A stretch of DNA of 64,000 bases from VBDM01 sp964430565 (GCA_964430565.1 CAYSFD010000019.1:62001-126000); one strand, 5' to 3'; shown: positions 45,111 to 53,596, counted from the first letter of the stretch. Notes: generated by a model not told the origin, from the letters alone. Made by a program: numbers and translations.

Positions 45111-45536
45111 ATGAGAATCGCAGCGGTCCTGATCGGGATTGTCGTCGTGCTCGTCACCGGATATTTCCTGATCGTGTTCAATTGGAGCTACTCGGAGGGC
45201 GAGCGTGCGGGGTGGGTTCAGAAATTCTCCAGCAAAGGATGGCTGTGCAAGACCTGGGAGGGGGAGATGGCCATGGTCTCGATGCCCGGCTCGATGTCCG
45301 AGAAGTTCTTCTTTACGGTTTGGGACGATGCAACCGCCGGACAGATCAGCAAGCTGATGGGCAAACGCGTTGCGCTTCACTACGAAGAAAAGGCCGGGAT
45401 TCCGACGAGTTGCTTCGGCGACACCCGGTATTACGTGACCAAGGTCAGCGCCGTTGACGAGATTCCGCTCGCGCCCGGAGTGGTCGTGCCGACGCCGCAG
45501 GCCCCCGCAGCGCCGTCGGCGCCGGCCAAGCAGTAG
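45111..45536 (+). CDS. Membrane-anchored conserved hypothetical protein
   Basis: A 141-residue protein with one N-terminal helix (AAVLIGIVVVLVTGYFLIVF) and a compact domain containing YSEGERAGWVQKFSSKGWLCKTWEGEM and EKFFFTVWDD, then an Ala/Pro-rich tail. I recall this family from many betaproteobacteria; some databases label it 6-phosphogluconate dehydrogenase, which the sequence does not support. Start ATG 45111 follows GGAGAG. Function unknown. Confidence 0.85.
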   Translation: MRIAAVLIGIVVVLVTGYFLIVFNWSYSEGERAGWVQKFSSKGWLCKTWEGEMAMVSMPGSMSEKFFFTVWDDATAGQISKLMGKRVALHYEEKAGIPTSCFGDTRYYVTKVSAVDEIPLAPGVVVPTPQAPAAPSAPAKQ

Positions 45537-45570
45537 GGAATGGCCGAGCAGCGGCTTCGAAGGAGGAGTC

Positions 45571-45873
45571 ATGAAGAAGAGAGTGCGTAACGCGACTTTG
45601 ATGTTCGCTGTCGCATGCGCGATCCCGATCGCGGCGCTCACGCACCGCGGATGGAGCGAGTACGAATCGGCGAATGCGTCGTTTCGAATCCCGTACTTGT
45701 GCTCAAGCTGTCCCTGATCGGGCTCGCCGGAGTGAACGCCGCGGTGTTTCACACCGGCGTATACCGCAGCGCCGCGAATTGGGATATCGACGTCCTGCCG
45801 CCGCCGACGCCTCTTCCTGCTCGTCTGGGTATCGGTGATCGCCTGCGGGCGCCTGCTCGCCTACACGTAGGCG
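45571..45873 (+). pseudogene. Remnant of a DUF6152-DUF6644 gene pair
   Basis: A good ribosome-binding site (AAGGAGGAGTC) leads to ATG 45571 and a signal peptide, then HRGWSEYESANASF, the usual start of a DUF6152 protein, but the frame stops at 45717. In another frame from about 45696 comes LKLSLIGLAGVNAAVFHTGVYRS...NWDID, the middle of a DUF6644-type membrane protein. After a further shift its C-terminal LLVWVSVIACGRLLAYT and stop end at 45873. An internal deletion plus a frameshift explains this. Confidence 0.65.
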
Positions 45874-45879
45874 GAACCG

Positions 45880-46851
45880 CTAGAAGCCGATGCGCTGCTT
45901 TTTCGACGCTCGGGAGTCGCCGACGTCGGCAACCGCGACCTCGTCGCGGCCCGCGAGCTTCGCGTTGCCGAACGCATTCATGATGGCGCGGCGCATTTCC
46001 CGGGGCGAGAGCTCCGCCAGCCTGTCTATCACCACATTTGCAAGCTTCTTGGGGAAGTCCTTGCCCCAGTCGTGGCTGCCGCGGATCTCGCCATAGATCG
46101 CCTGAGCGATGCGCGCCGAGCCGTCCCGGTCGGGAGACTCGATCTCGTAGACGTTCATGCGGTCGAGGATAGGATCGGGGATTCTGGAATCGTCGTTTGC
46201 AGTCGCGATCCACACCACGCCCGAGGCATCGATCGGGATCTCGACGAACTCGTCCACGAACTCAGCCGCCGTGTCGCGCTCGAGCAACATGTATAGCGCC
46301 CCCAGCGGATCGTACTGGTTATCGCTACCCGCCTTGTCGAGCTCGTCCACTATGATTACCGGGTTGGCGTAAGTGCCGTTCAGAATGGTCTCGAAGACCT
46401 TTCCGGGCTTGGCGTTTTTCCATTGTGAGGATGCTCCGGAGATAACCCAGCCCGCGGTCATCGAGCTCATCGAGCACAGGCCGAAGCCGGTGGACAACAG
46501 CTGCGACAGGCGCCGGCCGAAGTAGGTCTTGCCGATTCCCGGCTCTCCGAGCATAAGCAACGGCGGCAACTCCAGGCAATCGTTGGACGAAGCACACAGC
46601 GCGATGTGCTTCTTGACATCATCGAGGACTTCCGCGAAGTTGGGGAACTCGTCGTAGAGACTCTCCATCGCCGGAACCCCCGAGGGCTTCACGCTGAGGC
46701 GGGTGCCGCCCGCCTTGATCATTCTCTCGTACGTGGACTTCAGCGCGTCGTTCGCCGAAGCCGAAAGCTCCTGCAGCGCGCGGTCGACTTGCGCGACGTC
46801 ATAGACATCCTTGAATCCTCCGATCGGGATGTTGACCGCTGCTGTCGTCAT
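45880..46851 (-). CDS. AAA family ATPase, Lon-like core
   Basis: A 323-residue ATPase with Walker A LGEPGIGKTYFGRRL near 107, Walker B NPVIIVDELDK near 165 and sensor 1 VVWIATANDDSRIPDPILDR. The arrangement resembles the Lon AAA module, but there is no protease domain and no Lon substrate domain. Start ATG 46851 follows GGAGGCAGCC. It faces away from aroG and its 3' end lies seven bases from the DUF6644 remnant. The role is unknown; the C-terminal half includes the AAA lid (LSPREMRRAIMNAF). Confidence 0.85.
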   Translation of the reverse strand: MTTAAVNIPIGGFKDVYDVAQVDRALQELSASANDALKSTYERMIKAGGTRLSVKPSGVPAMESLYDEFPNFAEVLDDVKKHIALCASSNDCLELPPLLMLGEPGIGKTYFGRRLSQLLSTGFGLCSMSSMTAGWVISGASSQWKNAKPGKVFETILNGTYANPVIIVDELDKAGSDNQYDPLGALYMLLERDTAAEFVDEFVEIPIDASGVVWIATANDDSRIPDPILDRMNVYEIESPDRDGSARIAQAIYGEIRGSHDWGKDFPKKLANVVIDRLAELSPREMRRAIMNAFGNAKLAGRDEVAVADVGDSRASKKQRIGF

Positions 46852-47067
46852 ATGGCTGCCTCCACGCGAACACAACTTATCACGCAAGAACGATGCCTAC
46901 AATCTACCTGACATCTTCAACGGACTGCGGTTTAGCGGCGTTGACCGGCCGTTCTGGCACTCTCGCACCACCTCTGCCAACAGCGTGACATTTTTTGGCG
47001 TTCGGAAGAAATGCATGCGGTGATGTTATCGGTCCGAGTCGCTGCTCCGAATGCGCGGCGTCTGCGG

Positions 47068-47097
47068 CTGACCGCCAGGGTCTTATTCGGGTAAAAT
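47068..47097 (+). promoter_or_regulatory. Probable promoter of aroG
   Basis: CTGACC at 47068-47073, 18-base spacer, TAAAAT at 47092-47097, 49 bases before the aroG ATG. The rest of the 294-base interval from 46852 holds no gene that I can support. Confidence 0.5.
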
Positions 47098-47145
47098 TCA
47101 AACTTTTCAGCTTCTTAGAGAGGTCCTGCGAGGCGGGCAAGAGCC

Positions 47146-48213
47146 ATGCACTACGAGGTCGACGACGTCAGGATCCGGGAGATAAAGGAGGTCGCGCCGC
47201 CCGCGAGTCTGATGCGCGAGTTTCCCTGCTCCGAGAAAACCGAGGAACTCGCTTTTCACACACGCCAGGCGATTCACCGCATTCTTCACGGTTCGGACGA
47301 CCGGATGCTCGTCATCATCGGTCCGTGCTCGATTCACGATCCCAAGGCGGGTCTGGAATATGCGCAACGCCTGGTCGAAATGAAAAAAGAACTCGAGCAG
47401 GACTTGGTCGTCGTCATGCGCGTGTATTTCGAAAAGCCCCGCACGACGGTGGGCTGGAAGGGGCTCATCAACGATCCCGATCTCGACGGCAGCTTCAATA
47501 TCAACAAGGGACTGCGCTTGGTGCGTAAGTTCCTCCTGGAAGTCAACGAGCTGGGACTCCCTGCCGGCAACGAATTTCTCGACATGATCTCGCCGCAGTA
47601 CTACGCGGACCTGGTGAGCTGGGGCGCGATCGGCGCGCGCACCACGGAATCCCAGGTGCACCGGGAACTTGCCTCCGGGCTGTCCTGTCCGGTTGGGTTC
47701 AAGAACGGCACCGACGGCAATGTAAGAATCGCCGTGGACGCGCTGAAAGCGGCGCGGACGCCTCACCATTTTCTCTCGGTCACAAAAGCGGGACACTCGG
47801 CCATCGTGTCTACGAACGGCAACGAGGACTGCCACATCATCCTGCGCGGCGGCAAACACCCGAACTACGATGCAACCAGCGTCGATGCCGCGGCGAAGGA
47901 ACTGGCCGCCGCGGGGCTCGAGCAGCGATTGATGATCGACTGCAGTCATTCCAACAGCCAGAAGATGTACCAGCGCCAGATCGACGTCGCCCGCGAGATT
48001 GCCCGCCAGGTCGCCGCCGGAGAGGACCGCGTCATCGGCCTCATGGTCGAATCGCACCTCAAGGCGGGACGCCAGGACCTCGTCCCAGGAAAGACGCTCG
48101 CGTACGGTCAGAGCATCACCGATGCCTGCATCGGTTGGGAGGAGAGCGTTCCGCTCCTCAGAAACCTCGCCGAGGCGGTTCGCAAGCGCCGGCTCGTCAA
48201 ATCCGAGGATTGA
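47146..48213 (+). CDS. aroG: 3-deoxy-7-phosphoheptulonate synthase (class I)
   Basis: DAHP synthase joins phosphoenolpyruvate and erythrose 4-phosphate at the entry to aromatic amino acid synthesis. The 355-residue protein is the AroG/AroF/AroH type I-alpha class: VIIGPCSIHDPKAGLEYA, MRVYFEKPRTTVGWKGLINDP, GARTTESQVHRELASGLSCP and MIDCSHSNSQK are all present. The isozyme, and hence the feedback amino acid, cannot be told with certainty; the symbol is by best overall fit. Confidence 0.93.
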   Translation: MHYEVDDVRIREIKEVAPPASLMREFPCSEKTEELAFHTRQAIHRILHGSDDRMLVIIGPCSIHDPKAGLEYAQRLVEMKKELEQDLVVVMRVYFEKPRTTVGWKGLINDPDLDGSFNINKGLRLVRKFLLEVNELGLPAGNEFLDMISPQYYADLVSWGAIGARTTESQVHRELASGLSCPVGFKNGTDGNVRIAVDALKAARTPHHFLSVTKAGHSAIVSTNGNEDCHIILRGGKHPNYDATSVDAAAKELAAAGLEQRLMIDCSHSNSQKMYQRQIDVAREIARQVAAGEDRVIGLMVESHLKAGRQDLVPGKTLAYGQSITDACIGWEESVPLLRNLAEAVRKRRLVKSED

Positions 48214-48284
48214 AAACCGGGGACAGACCACGTTTTTCATCGGCGAATTTGGACTCAGGAAAAAACGTGGTCTGTCCCCGGTTT
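48214..48284. repeat. Perfect 24-base inverted repeat
   Basis: Arms 48214-48237 and 48261-48284 are exact reverse complements; the core is CCGGGGACAGACCACG. The loop is 23 bases. It starts right after the aroG stop. The motif recalls dispersed GGGGACAG repeats in proteobacteria that are thought to be moved by REP-associated tyrosine transposases. No such transposase is present here. Confidence 0.9.
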
Positions 48285-48311
48285 GTGGTCGGTAGGGCGT
48301 TTGGGCATAAT
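48283..48311 (+). promoter_or_regulatory. Probable promoter of the cyclic-nucleotide-binding protein gene
   Basis: TTGTGG at 48283-48288, 17-base spacer, CATAAT at 48306-48311. The -35 element overlaps the last two bases of the inverted repeat, so the repeat abuts the promoter. Confidence 0.55.
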
Positions 48312-48378
48312 CTGGCCCGTCACTGAGGGCGGAGAAAGTTTGCATTCGCCCGGAGTCTCACCCGAGGCAAGTGCGAAG

Positions 48379-48909
48379 ATGGCAGAAACCGCGGAGCAGG
48401 CTCGGCTTGCACAACTGGAGTCGCTGGGCGACGCGGCTCAGTTCGCCTCCAGGATTCGCGGCCTGATCACGTTCTCGCCGCTGTTCGAGAATTTCAATCT
48501 TGCCGAAATCGAGCTCTTGAGCGGATTCCTGCAGGTCTATCGCACCGGTTCGGGCGTCGAGATCATCCGCGAAGGCGAGGCGGGCGATTTCCTGGTGCTG
48601 CTGGTCGAAGGCAGGATCGAAGTGTTCAAGCAGGACCGGTGGAACGCTCAGCGGCCGATCGCGACGATCGCTCCGGGGCAATCGTTCGGCGAAATGTCGA
48701 TGATCGACGGCGAGCCGCGCTTCGCCACCTGCGTTGCCGCCGAGGCCTGCCTGATCGCGGTGCTGTCGCGCTCGGACCTGGCGCGCATCATTCTGGAGCA
48801 GCCGACCCTCGGGTCGAAGATCCTCATGGAACTGGTGCTTATGCTCTCGCAGAGGTTGCGCCAGACCAGCTCCAAGCTGCTGACCTACATGGATCGGGAG
48901 GAAGGTTGA
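48379..48909 (+). CDS. Cyclic nucleotide-binding domain protein
   Basis: About 176 residues with one CAP_ED/cNMP-binding domain (FSPLFENFNLAEIELLSGFLQVY, EIIREGEAGDFLVLLVEGRIEV, GQSFGEMSMIDGEPRFATCVA) and a C-terminal helix but no DNA-binding domain. The phosphate-binding cassette FGEMSMIDGEPRFATC is close to consensus. ATG 48379 is chosen; TTG 48340 with GGCGGAGAAAG upstream would add 13 residues. It may act as a cNMP sensor through another protein. It precedes tctBA by 65 bases. Confidence 0.85.
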   Translation: MAETAEQARLAQLESLGDAAQFASRIRGLITFSPLFENFNLAEIELLSGFLQVYRTGSGVEIIREGEAGDFLVLLVEGRIEVFKQDRWNAQRPIATIAPGQSFGEMSMIDGEPRFATCVAAEACLIAVLSRSDLARIILEQPTLGSKILMELVLMLSQRLRQTSSKLLTYMDREEG

Positions 48910-48974
48910 TCGGGAATCGCTAAGGGCTGGGGAACCTGTGGCAGAATACGCGACGGAGGGTGGAGGAGGGTGAA

Positions 48975-49577
48975 ATGAAAATAACGAACGGCAAGGATTT
49001 CTGGGCCGGGCTGATGTTCATCGGTTTCGGGCTGGGCTTTATACTGGTGGCCCAGAACTATGCGATGGGGAACGCGGTGCGCATGGGGCCCGCGTATTTT
49101 CCGACGGTACTCGGGGGTATGCTTGCCGTTCTCGGCGCTGCCATATTCTTGCGCGCCTTCGCCTCGAAGATATCCCACCCGCTGGCGGTCTTTCCGTTTC
49201 GCCTCTGGTTTGTTGTGGGCGGGCTGGTGTTGGGCGTGATCGCGTTCTACACCCAGGTACCGCGCGACGGGGCAGAGGTGACGAAGATCGCCCACGAGCT
49301 GCTCGCGGGGGTTTCCATCGGGCTCCTCTTCGCCGCCTTCGGGCCGAGGTCGCTGTGGGTGATCCTCCTCTCGGTGGTCGTGTTCGGCTACCTGCTGAAA
49401 CCGATCGGACTCGTGCTCGCGACAGGCGCCCTCATCTTCGGCAGCGCCTGGGGCGGACATGAGTTCAAGACCAGGGAAGTGACGTTTCTGTTTATGGCGC
49501 TGGCGATCTTCTCGGTCTTTGCGTTCGTCCGCGGCCTGGGGCTGCCGATGAATATCTGGCCGGCATTCTTGGAGTAA
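48975..49577 (+). CDS. tctB: TctB-like small membrane subunit of a tripartite tricarboxylate transporter
   Basis: A 200-residue protein with four to five helices. TctB proteins are the small membrane subunit that pairs with TctA in importers of citrate-like carboxylates. DFWAGLMFIGFGLGFILVAQNY and AVRMGPAYFPTVLGGMLAVLG are typical. Start ATG 48975 follows GGAGGAGGG. tctA follows five bases later. No tctC binding-protein gene is in this locus. Confidence 0.85.
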   Translation: MKITNGKDFWAGLMFIGFGLGFILVAQNYAMGNAVRMGPAYFPTVLGGMLAVLGAAIFLRAFASKISHPLAVFPFRLWFVVGGLVLGVIAFYTQVPRDGAEVTKIAHELLAGVSIGLLFAAFGPRSLWVILLSVVVFGYLLKPIGLVLATGALIFGSAWGGHEFKTREVTFLFMALAIFSVFAFVRGLGLPMNIWPAFLE

Positions 49578-49582
49578 CGGCA

Positions 49583-51088
49583 ATGGAAGCGCTCTTTACC
49601 AATTTAAGCCTCGGCTTCAGCGTCGCGCTCTCCCTCCAGAACTTTTTTTATTGCTTCATGGGGGTGGTCCTCGGCACGCTGATCGGGGTGCTCCCCGGCA
49701 TCGGTCCGGTCGCGACCATCGCCATGCTGCTGCCGGTCACTTTTACGCTCAACCCGACCTCCGCGCTGATCATGCTCGCCGGCATCTACTATGGAGCGCA
49801 GTACGGCGGCTCGACCACCGCGATCCTGGTCAATCTGCCGGGAGAATCCTCGTCGGTCGTGACCTGCCTCGACGGCTACCAGATGGCGCGCCGGGGGAGG
49901 GCGGGGCCGGCGCTCGGCATCGCGGCGCTCGCCTCGTTCTTCGCCGGTTGCGTCGCCACGGTGATCATCGCGCTGTTCGCGCCGCCGCTGGCGGAAGTGG
50001 CGCTGAAGTTCGGCCCGGCGGAGTATTTCTCGCTGATGGTGCTCGGGCTGATCGCGGCGACGGTGCTCGCGCACGGCTCGCTCATCAAGGCGATCGCGAT
50101 GGTGATTCTCGGCCTGCTGCTGGGCCTCGTCGGCACCGACGTCAATTCGGGCGTAGCGCGCTTCGCTTTCGGTGTCTCGGAGCTCTCCGACGGCATCGGT
50201 TTTGTCTCGGTCGCGATGGGCGTGTTCGGTTTTGCCGAGATCATCAACAACCTCGAGCAAAAGGGGGAGCGCGAGATTTTCGTCAAGAAGGTCACAGGCC
50301 TGCTGCCCACCTGGCGGGACATCAGGGACTCCGCGCCTTCGATACTGCGCGGCACCGCGCTCGGCTCTTTCCTCGGAATTCTGCCAGGGGGCGGAGCGCT
50401 GCTCGCGTCCTTCGCTGCCTACACGCTGGAGAAGAAGGTCTCCAAGAATTCCGCCAACTTCGGCAAGGGCGCGATTCAGGGCGTGGCGGCGCCCGAGGCG
50501 GCCAACAACGCCGGCGCGCAAACTTCCTTCATCCCGCTGCTCACGCTCGGCATTCCTTCGAACCCGGTGATGGCGCTGATGATCGGCGCGATGATGATTC
50601 AGGGCATCGCGCCCGGGCCGCAGGTGATGACCGAACGGCCGCAGCTCTTCTGGGGAATGATCGCCTCGATGTGGGTCGGCAACCTGATGCTGGTCATCCT
50701 CAATTTGCCGTTGATCGGGATGTGGATCAAGCTGCTCACCGTGCCCTACCGGCTACTCTATCCGGCGATCCTGCTGTTCTGCGGCGTCGGCGTGTACAGC
50801 CTGTCGAACAGCCCGTTCGACGTGATGCAGACGGCGGTTTTCGGCGTGGTCGGCTATATCTGGGTGAAGCTGGAATGCGAGCCGGCGCCGCTGATCCTGG
50901 GCTTCATCCTCGGGCCGCTGATGGAGGAGAATCTGCGCCGGGCGATGCTGCTCTCGCGCGGCGACGCGACGGTATTCTTCCAGCGCCCTATCAGCCTCAC
51001 CATGCTGCTGATCGCGGCATTCCTGCTGCTCATCGTGGTGGCCCCGGCGGTGCGCAAGAAGCGCGACGAGGCGTTCGTCGAGGCCTGA
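49583..51088 (+). CDS. tctA: TctA-like large membrane subunit of a tripartite tricarboxylate transporter
   Basis: A 501-residue protein with about twelve helices and the TctA signatures VVLGTLIGVLPGIGPVATIAMLLP, GIYYGAQYGGSTTAILVNLPGE, LGILPGGGALLASFAAYTLEKK, and GVAAPEAANNAGAQTSFIPLLTLGIP. It forms the transport channel with TctB. A solute-binding TctC (Bug family) would be needed for uptake and must be encoded elsewhere; these are often numerous and scattered in betaproteobacteria. Confidence 0.95.
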   Translation: MEALFTNLSLGFSVALSLQNFFYCFMGVVLGTLIGVLPGIGPVATIAMLLPVTFTLNPTSALIMLAGIYYGAQYGGSTTAILVNLPGESSSVVTCLDGYQMARRGRAGPALGIAALASFFAGCVATVIIALFAPPLAEVALKFGPAEYFSLMVLGLIAATVLAHGSLIKAIAMVILGLLLGLVGTDVNSGVARFAFGVSELSDGIGFVSVAMGVFGFAEIINNLEQKGEREIFVKKVTGLLPTWRDIRDSAPSILRGTALGSFLGILPGGGALLASFAAYTLEKKVSKNSANFGKGAIQGVAAPEAANNAGAQTSFIPLLTLGIPSNPVMALMIGAMMIQGIAPGPQVMTERPQLFWGMIASMWVGNLMLVILNLPLIGMWIKLLTVPYRLLYPAILLFCGVGVYSLSNSPFDVMQTAVFGVVGYIWVKLECEPAPLILGFILGPLMEENLRRAMLLSRGDATVFFQRPISLTMLLIAAFLLLIVVAPAVRKKRDEAFVEA

Positions 51089-51126
51089 ACGCCGGGAAGC
51101 CCCAAGGGCTCCGGGATTCCGGATTG

Positions 51127-51566
51127 TTAGGCGGCACTGAGATGCCCTACCCAACACTAAGATGAGCTGCAGAGCGCGATTCGCAGCCTTTGTTAATGCA
51201 ACTGACGGAGGATTTAACGATCATGGGTGAGCTTATTCTTCGTAAGTTGTTTTTGATCCCGGCTATAGCTTTCATCTGCCTCGCCATCTTCCCATTTGTT
51301 TTTATCTACTGCATCTCGCTTTTGATACAGAGCGTCGTGAGCAAGCAAATGGCGGAAAAGATAGACAAGTTTTGGGACAACGTCGGGAAACCCTACGACT
51401 ATTTGATCAAGGCCGTCGAATAGCGCGCTTCTCAAAACGTGCCGCTGGTTGCGCGCACCAGGCGGCAGCTACCTGTCCATTAGTTTGCAAGGAGCAACGG
51501 TGCCGGTTAACATTTCGCTCCAGAGCGGACGCGCGCAAGCGCGCGCCGCCGAGTTCGGACGTCCCT
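51127..51566 (+). mobile_element. Decayed integron-type cassette (putative)
   Basis: A GTTAGGC core site at 51126-51132 is followed by a low-GC small gene (51223-51423) and a structure at 51505 to about 51566 that resembles attC: TTAACATTTCGCTCC, then GAGCGGACGCGCGC, a short loop, and GCGCGCCGCCGAGTTCGGACG. The left core is GGTTAAC instead of the expected GCCTAAC, and the right core is not a GTTRRRY. So it is cassette-like but degraded. It lies between tctA and the anti-sigma gene. Confidence 0.5.
51223..51423 (+). CDS. Small membrane protein of unknown function
   Basis: About 66 residues: MGELILRKLFLIPAIAFICL, a long hydrophobic stretch that could form two helices (to LLIQSVV), then a charged tail SKQMAEKIDKFWDNVGKPYDY. 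GGAGG lies 11 bases before ATG 51223; ATG 51196 in the same frame is an alternative. GC content is well below the neighbours, which fits an acquired cassette gene. No family recognised. Confidence 0.55.
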   Translation: MGELILRKLFLIPAIAFICLAIFPFVFIYCISLLIQSVVSKQMAEKIDKFWDNVGKPYDYLIKAVE

Positions 51567-52302
51567 ACCAGAACTTGAGGCAGGGCCCGCTGTAGAGCAC
51601 CGGGCCGGTAGGGAGCCCGGTCTTGGAGCCGCCGGCGGGCTCGAGGCTGACGGCGAGCGCCGGGAAATCCGACAGCGTTTGGTCGGCTGCCGCGGCGAGT
51701 CTGATCGTGCCCTTGTCGCCTGCCGGAATCAAGCCGAGCGATCTCGGCGCGCCGCCCGGCTCCTTCGGCAAACCCCAGAGCTCGAAAACCTGTTTCTCGG
51801 GGTCGATGCTCTGCATCTCGCTCGGCTTCAGCCACAACTCATCCGAGTGGCGGTCGGCGTAGGCGAGCAGCACGACCTTGCCGGCCTTGTCCGAGAGCAC
51901 CGCGACATAGGCCGGCTGCATTTGCCCGCTCGGAGCGGCGATTTTCTCGACCGGAACCGGCACGAATCGCGGGTCGCGCACCACGAAGGCCACCAGAAGC
52001 GCGGCGGCGCAGCCCGAAGCCACCAGCCCGAGATTGCGCCAGAACGCGAGACTCTCCCAGGCGCTGCCTGCGGCCGGAAGCCGCGCCTGGATCGCCTTCC
52101 AGACTCGCCGGTGCGGCCGGACCTCGCGCACCGCGAGAGACATCGGTCCGAGCCGATTCTCCCACTCGCGTACCGAATGGGCGATCGCGGCGTGGTCGCG
52201 CGTCAGGCGCGCGAAGCGCAGCCGCGCCCGCCCGCGCAGCGTGCCCAGCGCGTATTCTGCGGCGAGGCGCTCGATGAGCTCGGTATTGCGGCCGTAATTC
52301 AC
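51565..52302 (-). CDS. Anti-sigma factor, RskA type
   Basis: A 245-residue single-pass membrane protein. The N-terminal cytoplasmic part (AAEYALGTLRGRARLRFARL) is the zinc-less anti-sigma domain, the helix is near residues 92-110 (LGLVASGCAAALLVAFVV), and the C-terminal extracytoplasmic part is the RskA domain (VLSDKAGKVVLLAYA, LWGLPKEPGGAPRSLGLIP). It should hold the ECF sigma factor encoded just upstream, overlapping by four bases (GTGA). The 3' end lies at the edge of the decayed cassette. Confidence 0.9.
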   Translation of the reverse strand: MNYGRNTELIERLAAEYALGTLRGRARLRFARLTRDHAAIAHSVREWENRLGPMSLAVREVRPHRRVWKAIQARLPAAGSAWESLAFWRNLGLVASGCAAALLVAFVVRDPRFVPVPVEKIAAPSGQMQPAYVAVLSDKAGKVVLLAYADRHSDELWLKPSEMQSIDPEKQVFELWGLPKEPGGAPRSLGLIPAGDKGTIRLAAAADQTLSDFPALAVSLEPAGGSKTGLPTGPVLYSGPCLKFW

Positions 52303-52877
52303 GCAACCGTCCCGAGACAGCCCTTCAATTGCATCAGTCCGCGGCGCACCCAGGTCTTGACCGTGCCCAGCGGCTCCCTCAAATGCGCCGCGAGTTCCGA
52401 GTGCGACAGGCCGTCGTAGAACGCGAGCATCACGGCCTGGCGTTGCTTTGCCTCGAGCCGCGCAAGGCAGTCCTCAAGAGCTCGGGCCTCGCTGGTGCGG
52501 GAAAGCTCCTCGAGCGGGCCCGGGTCTTCGCTTGCCGCGGCGTCGATCGGATTGCCGCCGTGTTCTTCGCTCTCGATCACGACCTCCAGGTTCGGCCGGC
52601 GCAGCCAGTCGAGGCAGCGGTTGCGCACGATGCTGGTCATCCAGGTCATCGGCGCCGACAGCACGGCGGAGTATTTCGAAGCGTGGTTCCAGATGTTCAC
52701 GTAGCAGTCCTGCAGCACTTCCTCGGCCCACTCTTCCCGCCTCAATATACGGATCGCCACCCCAAACAGTTTCGCGGAGGTGGCCTCGTAGAGCCTGCCG
52801 AACGCGGCCGAGTCGCGCCGGGCGCAGGCGGCGAGGAGCTGCTTCAGGGCTTCGTTCTGAGCGGGCGGGTTGGCCAT
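52299..52877 (-). CDS. ECF-family RNA polymerase sigma factor (SigK-like)
   Basis: A 192-residue sigma factor with region 2 (FGRLYEATSAKLFGVAIRIL, EVLQDCYVNIWNHASKY, WMTSIVRNRCLDWLRR) and region 4 (CLARLEAKQRQAVMLAFYDGLSHSELAAHL...TVKTWVRRGLMQLK). The partner anti-sigma of RskA type overlaps its end, which groups it with the SigK-RskA systems. ATG 52877 lies two bases after the adenosyltransferase stop; a start at 52904 would overlap that gene. Signal and regulon unknown. Confidence 0.93.
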   Translation of the reverse strand: MANPPAQNEALKQLLAACARRDSAAFGRLYEATSAKLFGVAIRILRREEWAEEVLQDCYVNIWNHASKYSAVLSAPMTWMTSIVRNRCLDWLRRPNLEVVIESEEHGGNPIDAAASEDPGPLEELSRTSEARALEDCLARLEAKQRQAVMLAFYDGLSHSELAAHLREPLGTVKTWVRRGLMQLKGCLGTVA

Positions 52878-52879
52878 CG

Positions 52880-53431
52880 CTAGCGGTTCTTGCCTTGCTG
52901 CCACAGGACGTCGCTGCGACCGCCTTCGCGGTTGAGGACGCGGCCGATGACGAACAGCACGTCCGACAGGCGGTTGAGGTACATGCGCGCGACGTCACCG
53001 ACTTTCTCGGAGCGAGCCAGCGCCACGAGCGAGCGCTCCGCGCGCCTGCACACGGCGCGCGCGAGATGCGCAAGAGCTGCTGCGCGTGTCCCGCCGGGCA
53101 GGATGAATTCCTTGAGCGGGGGCAGAGCCGAGTTCAGATCGTCGAGCAGCGCCTCAAGCCGCTTCACCTGCGCATCGGACATGCTCGAGCGGCCCGGGAT
53201 GGAGAGGTCGCCGCCGAGGTCGAAAAGATCGTGCTGAATGCCCTCGAGCGCCTCGCGGATCCTGTCCGGCGGCGATTCGGCGAGCAGCACGCCCATCGCG
53301 GAATTAAGCTCGTCGACTTCGCCGAGAACGGCGACTCTAGGACTGTCCTTGCGCGTGCGCGAGCCGTCGCCCAGTCCGGTCTCGCCGCCGTCGCCGGTGC
53401 GAGTGTAGATCTTGGAGAGGCGATGGCCCAT
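52880..53431 (-). CDS. Cob(I)yrinic acid a,c-diamide adenosyltransferase, PduO type
   Basis: A 183-residue protein that transfers adenosyl from ATP to cob(I)alamin. PduO-type motifs are RTGDGGETGLGDGSR (ATP loop), GEVDELNSAMGVL and RLSDVLFVIGRVLNREG. It is followed directly by the ECF sigma gene on the same strand, perhaps by chance. It is divergent from the PhnD-type gene with a double hairpin repeat between. Confidence 0.93.
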   Translation of the reverse strand: MGHRLSKIYTRTGDGGETGLGDGSRTRKDSPRVAVLGEVDELNSAMGVLLAESPPDRIREALEGIQHDLFDLGGDLSIPGRSSMSDAQVKRLEALLDDLNSALPPLKEFILPGGTRAAALAHLARAVCRRAERSLVALARSEKVGDVARMYLNRLSDVLFVIGRVLNREGGRSDVLWQQGKNR

Positions 53432-53532
53432 AAGCGGACGGAAACTCGGGAGCGCGGTAATGTATCACGTCGATATGAGAGTCGGTGCCCCGCGGCGAGT
53501 TGCGTGTTAGGATTTGTTCGCATCAACTAAGA

Positions 53533-53596
53533 GTCCGTTTCAAATTACTTGAAACGGACCCGGCTTAGGGGAGTATGAGGGGATGTGTCCCCTCAT
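53533..53596. repeat. Double hairpin element
   Basis: First stem: GTCCGTTTCAA (53533-53543) with TTGAAACGGAC (53549-53559). Second stem: 9-base arms 53575-53583 and 53588-53596 with a TGTG loop. It lies upstream of both divergent genes, so it is not a terminator for either. Confidence 0.85.

Noticed and set aside
45690..45705. GTTTCGAATCCCG as a tRNA T-loop
   Set aside because: No acceptor or anticodon stems fit around it, and it lies in the decayed DUF6152/DUF6644 remnant.
46904..47140. 78-codon minus-strand frame upstream of aroG
   Set aside because: It covers the probable aroG promoter, has no ribosome-binding site and no recognisable product.
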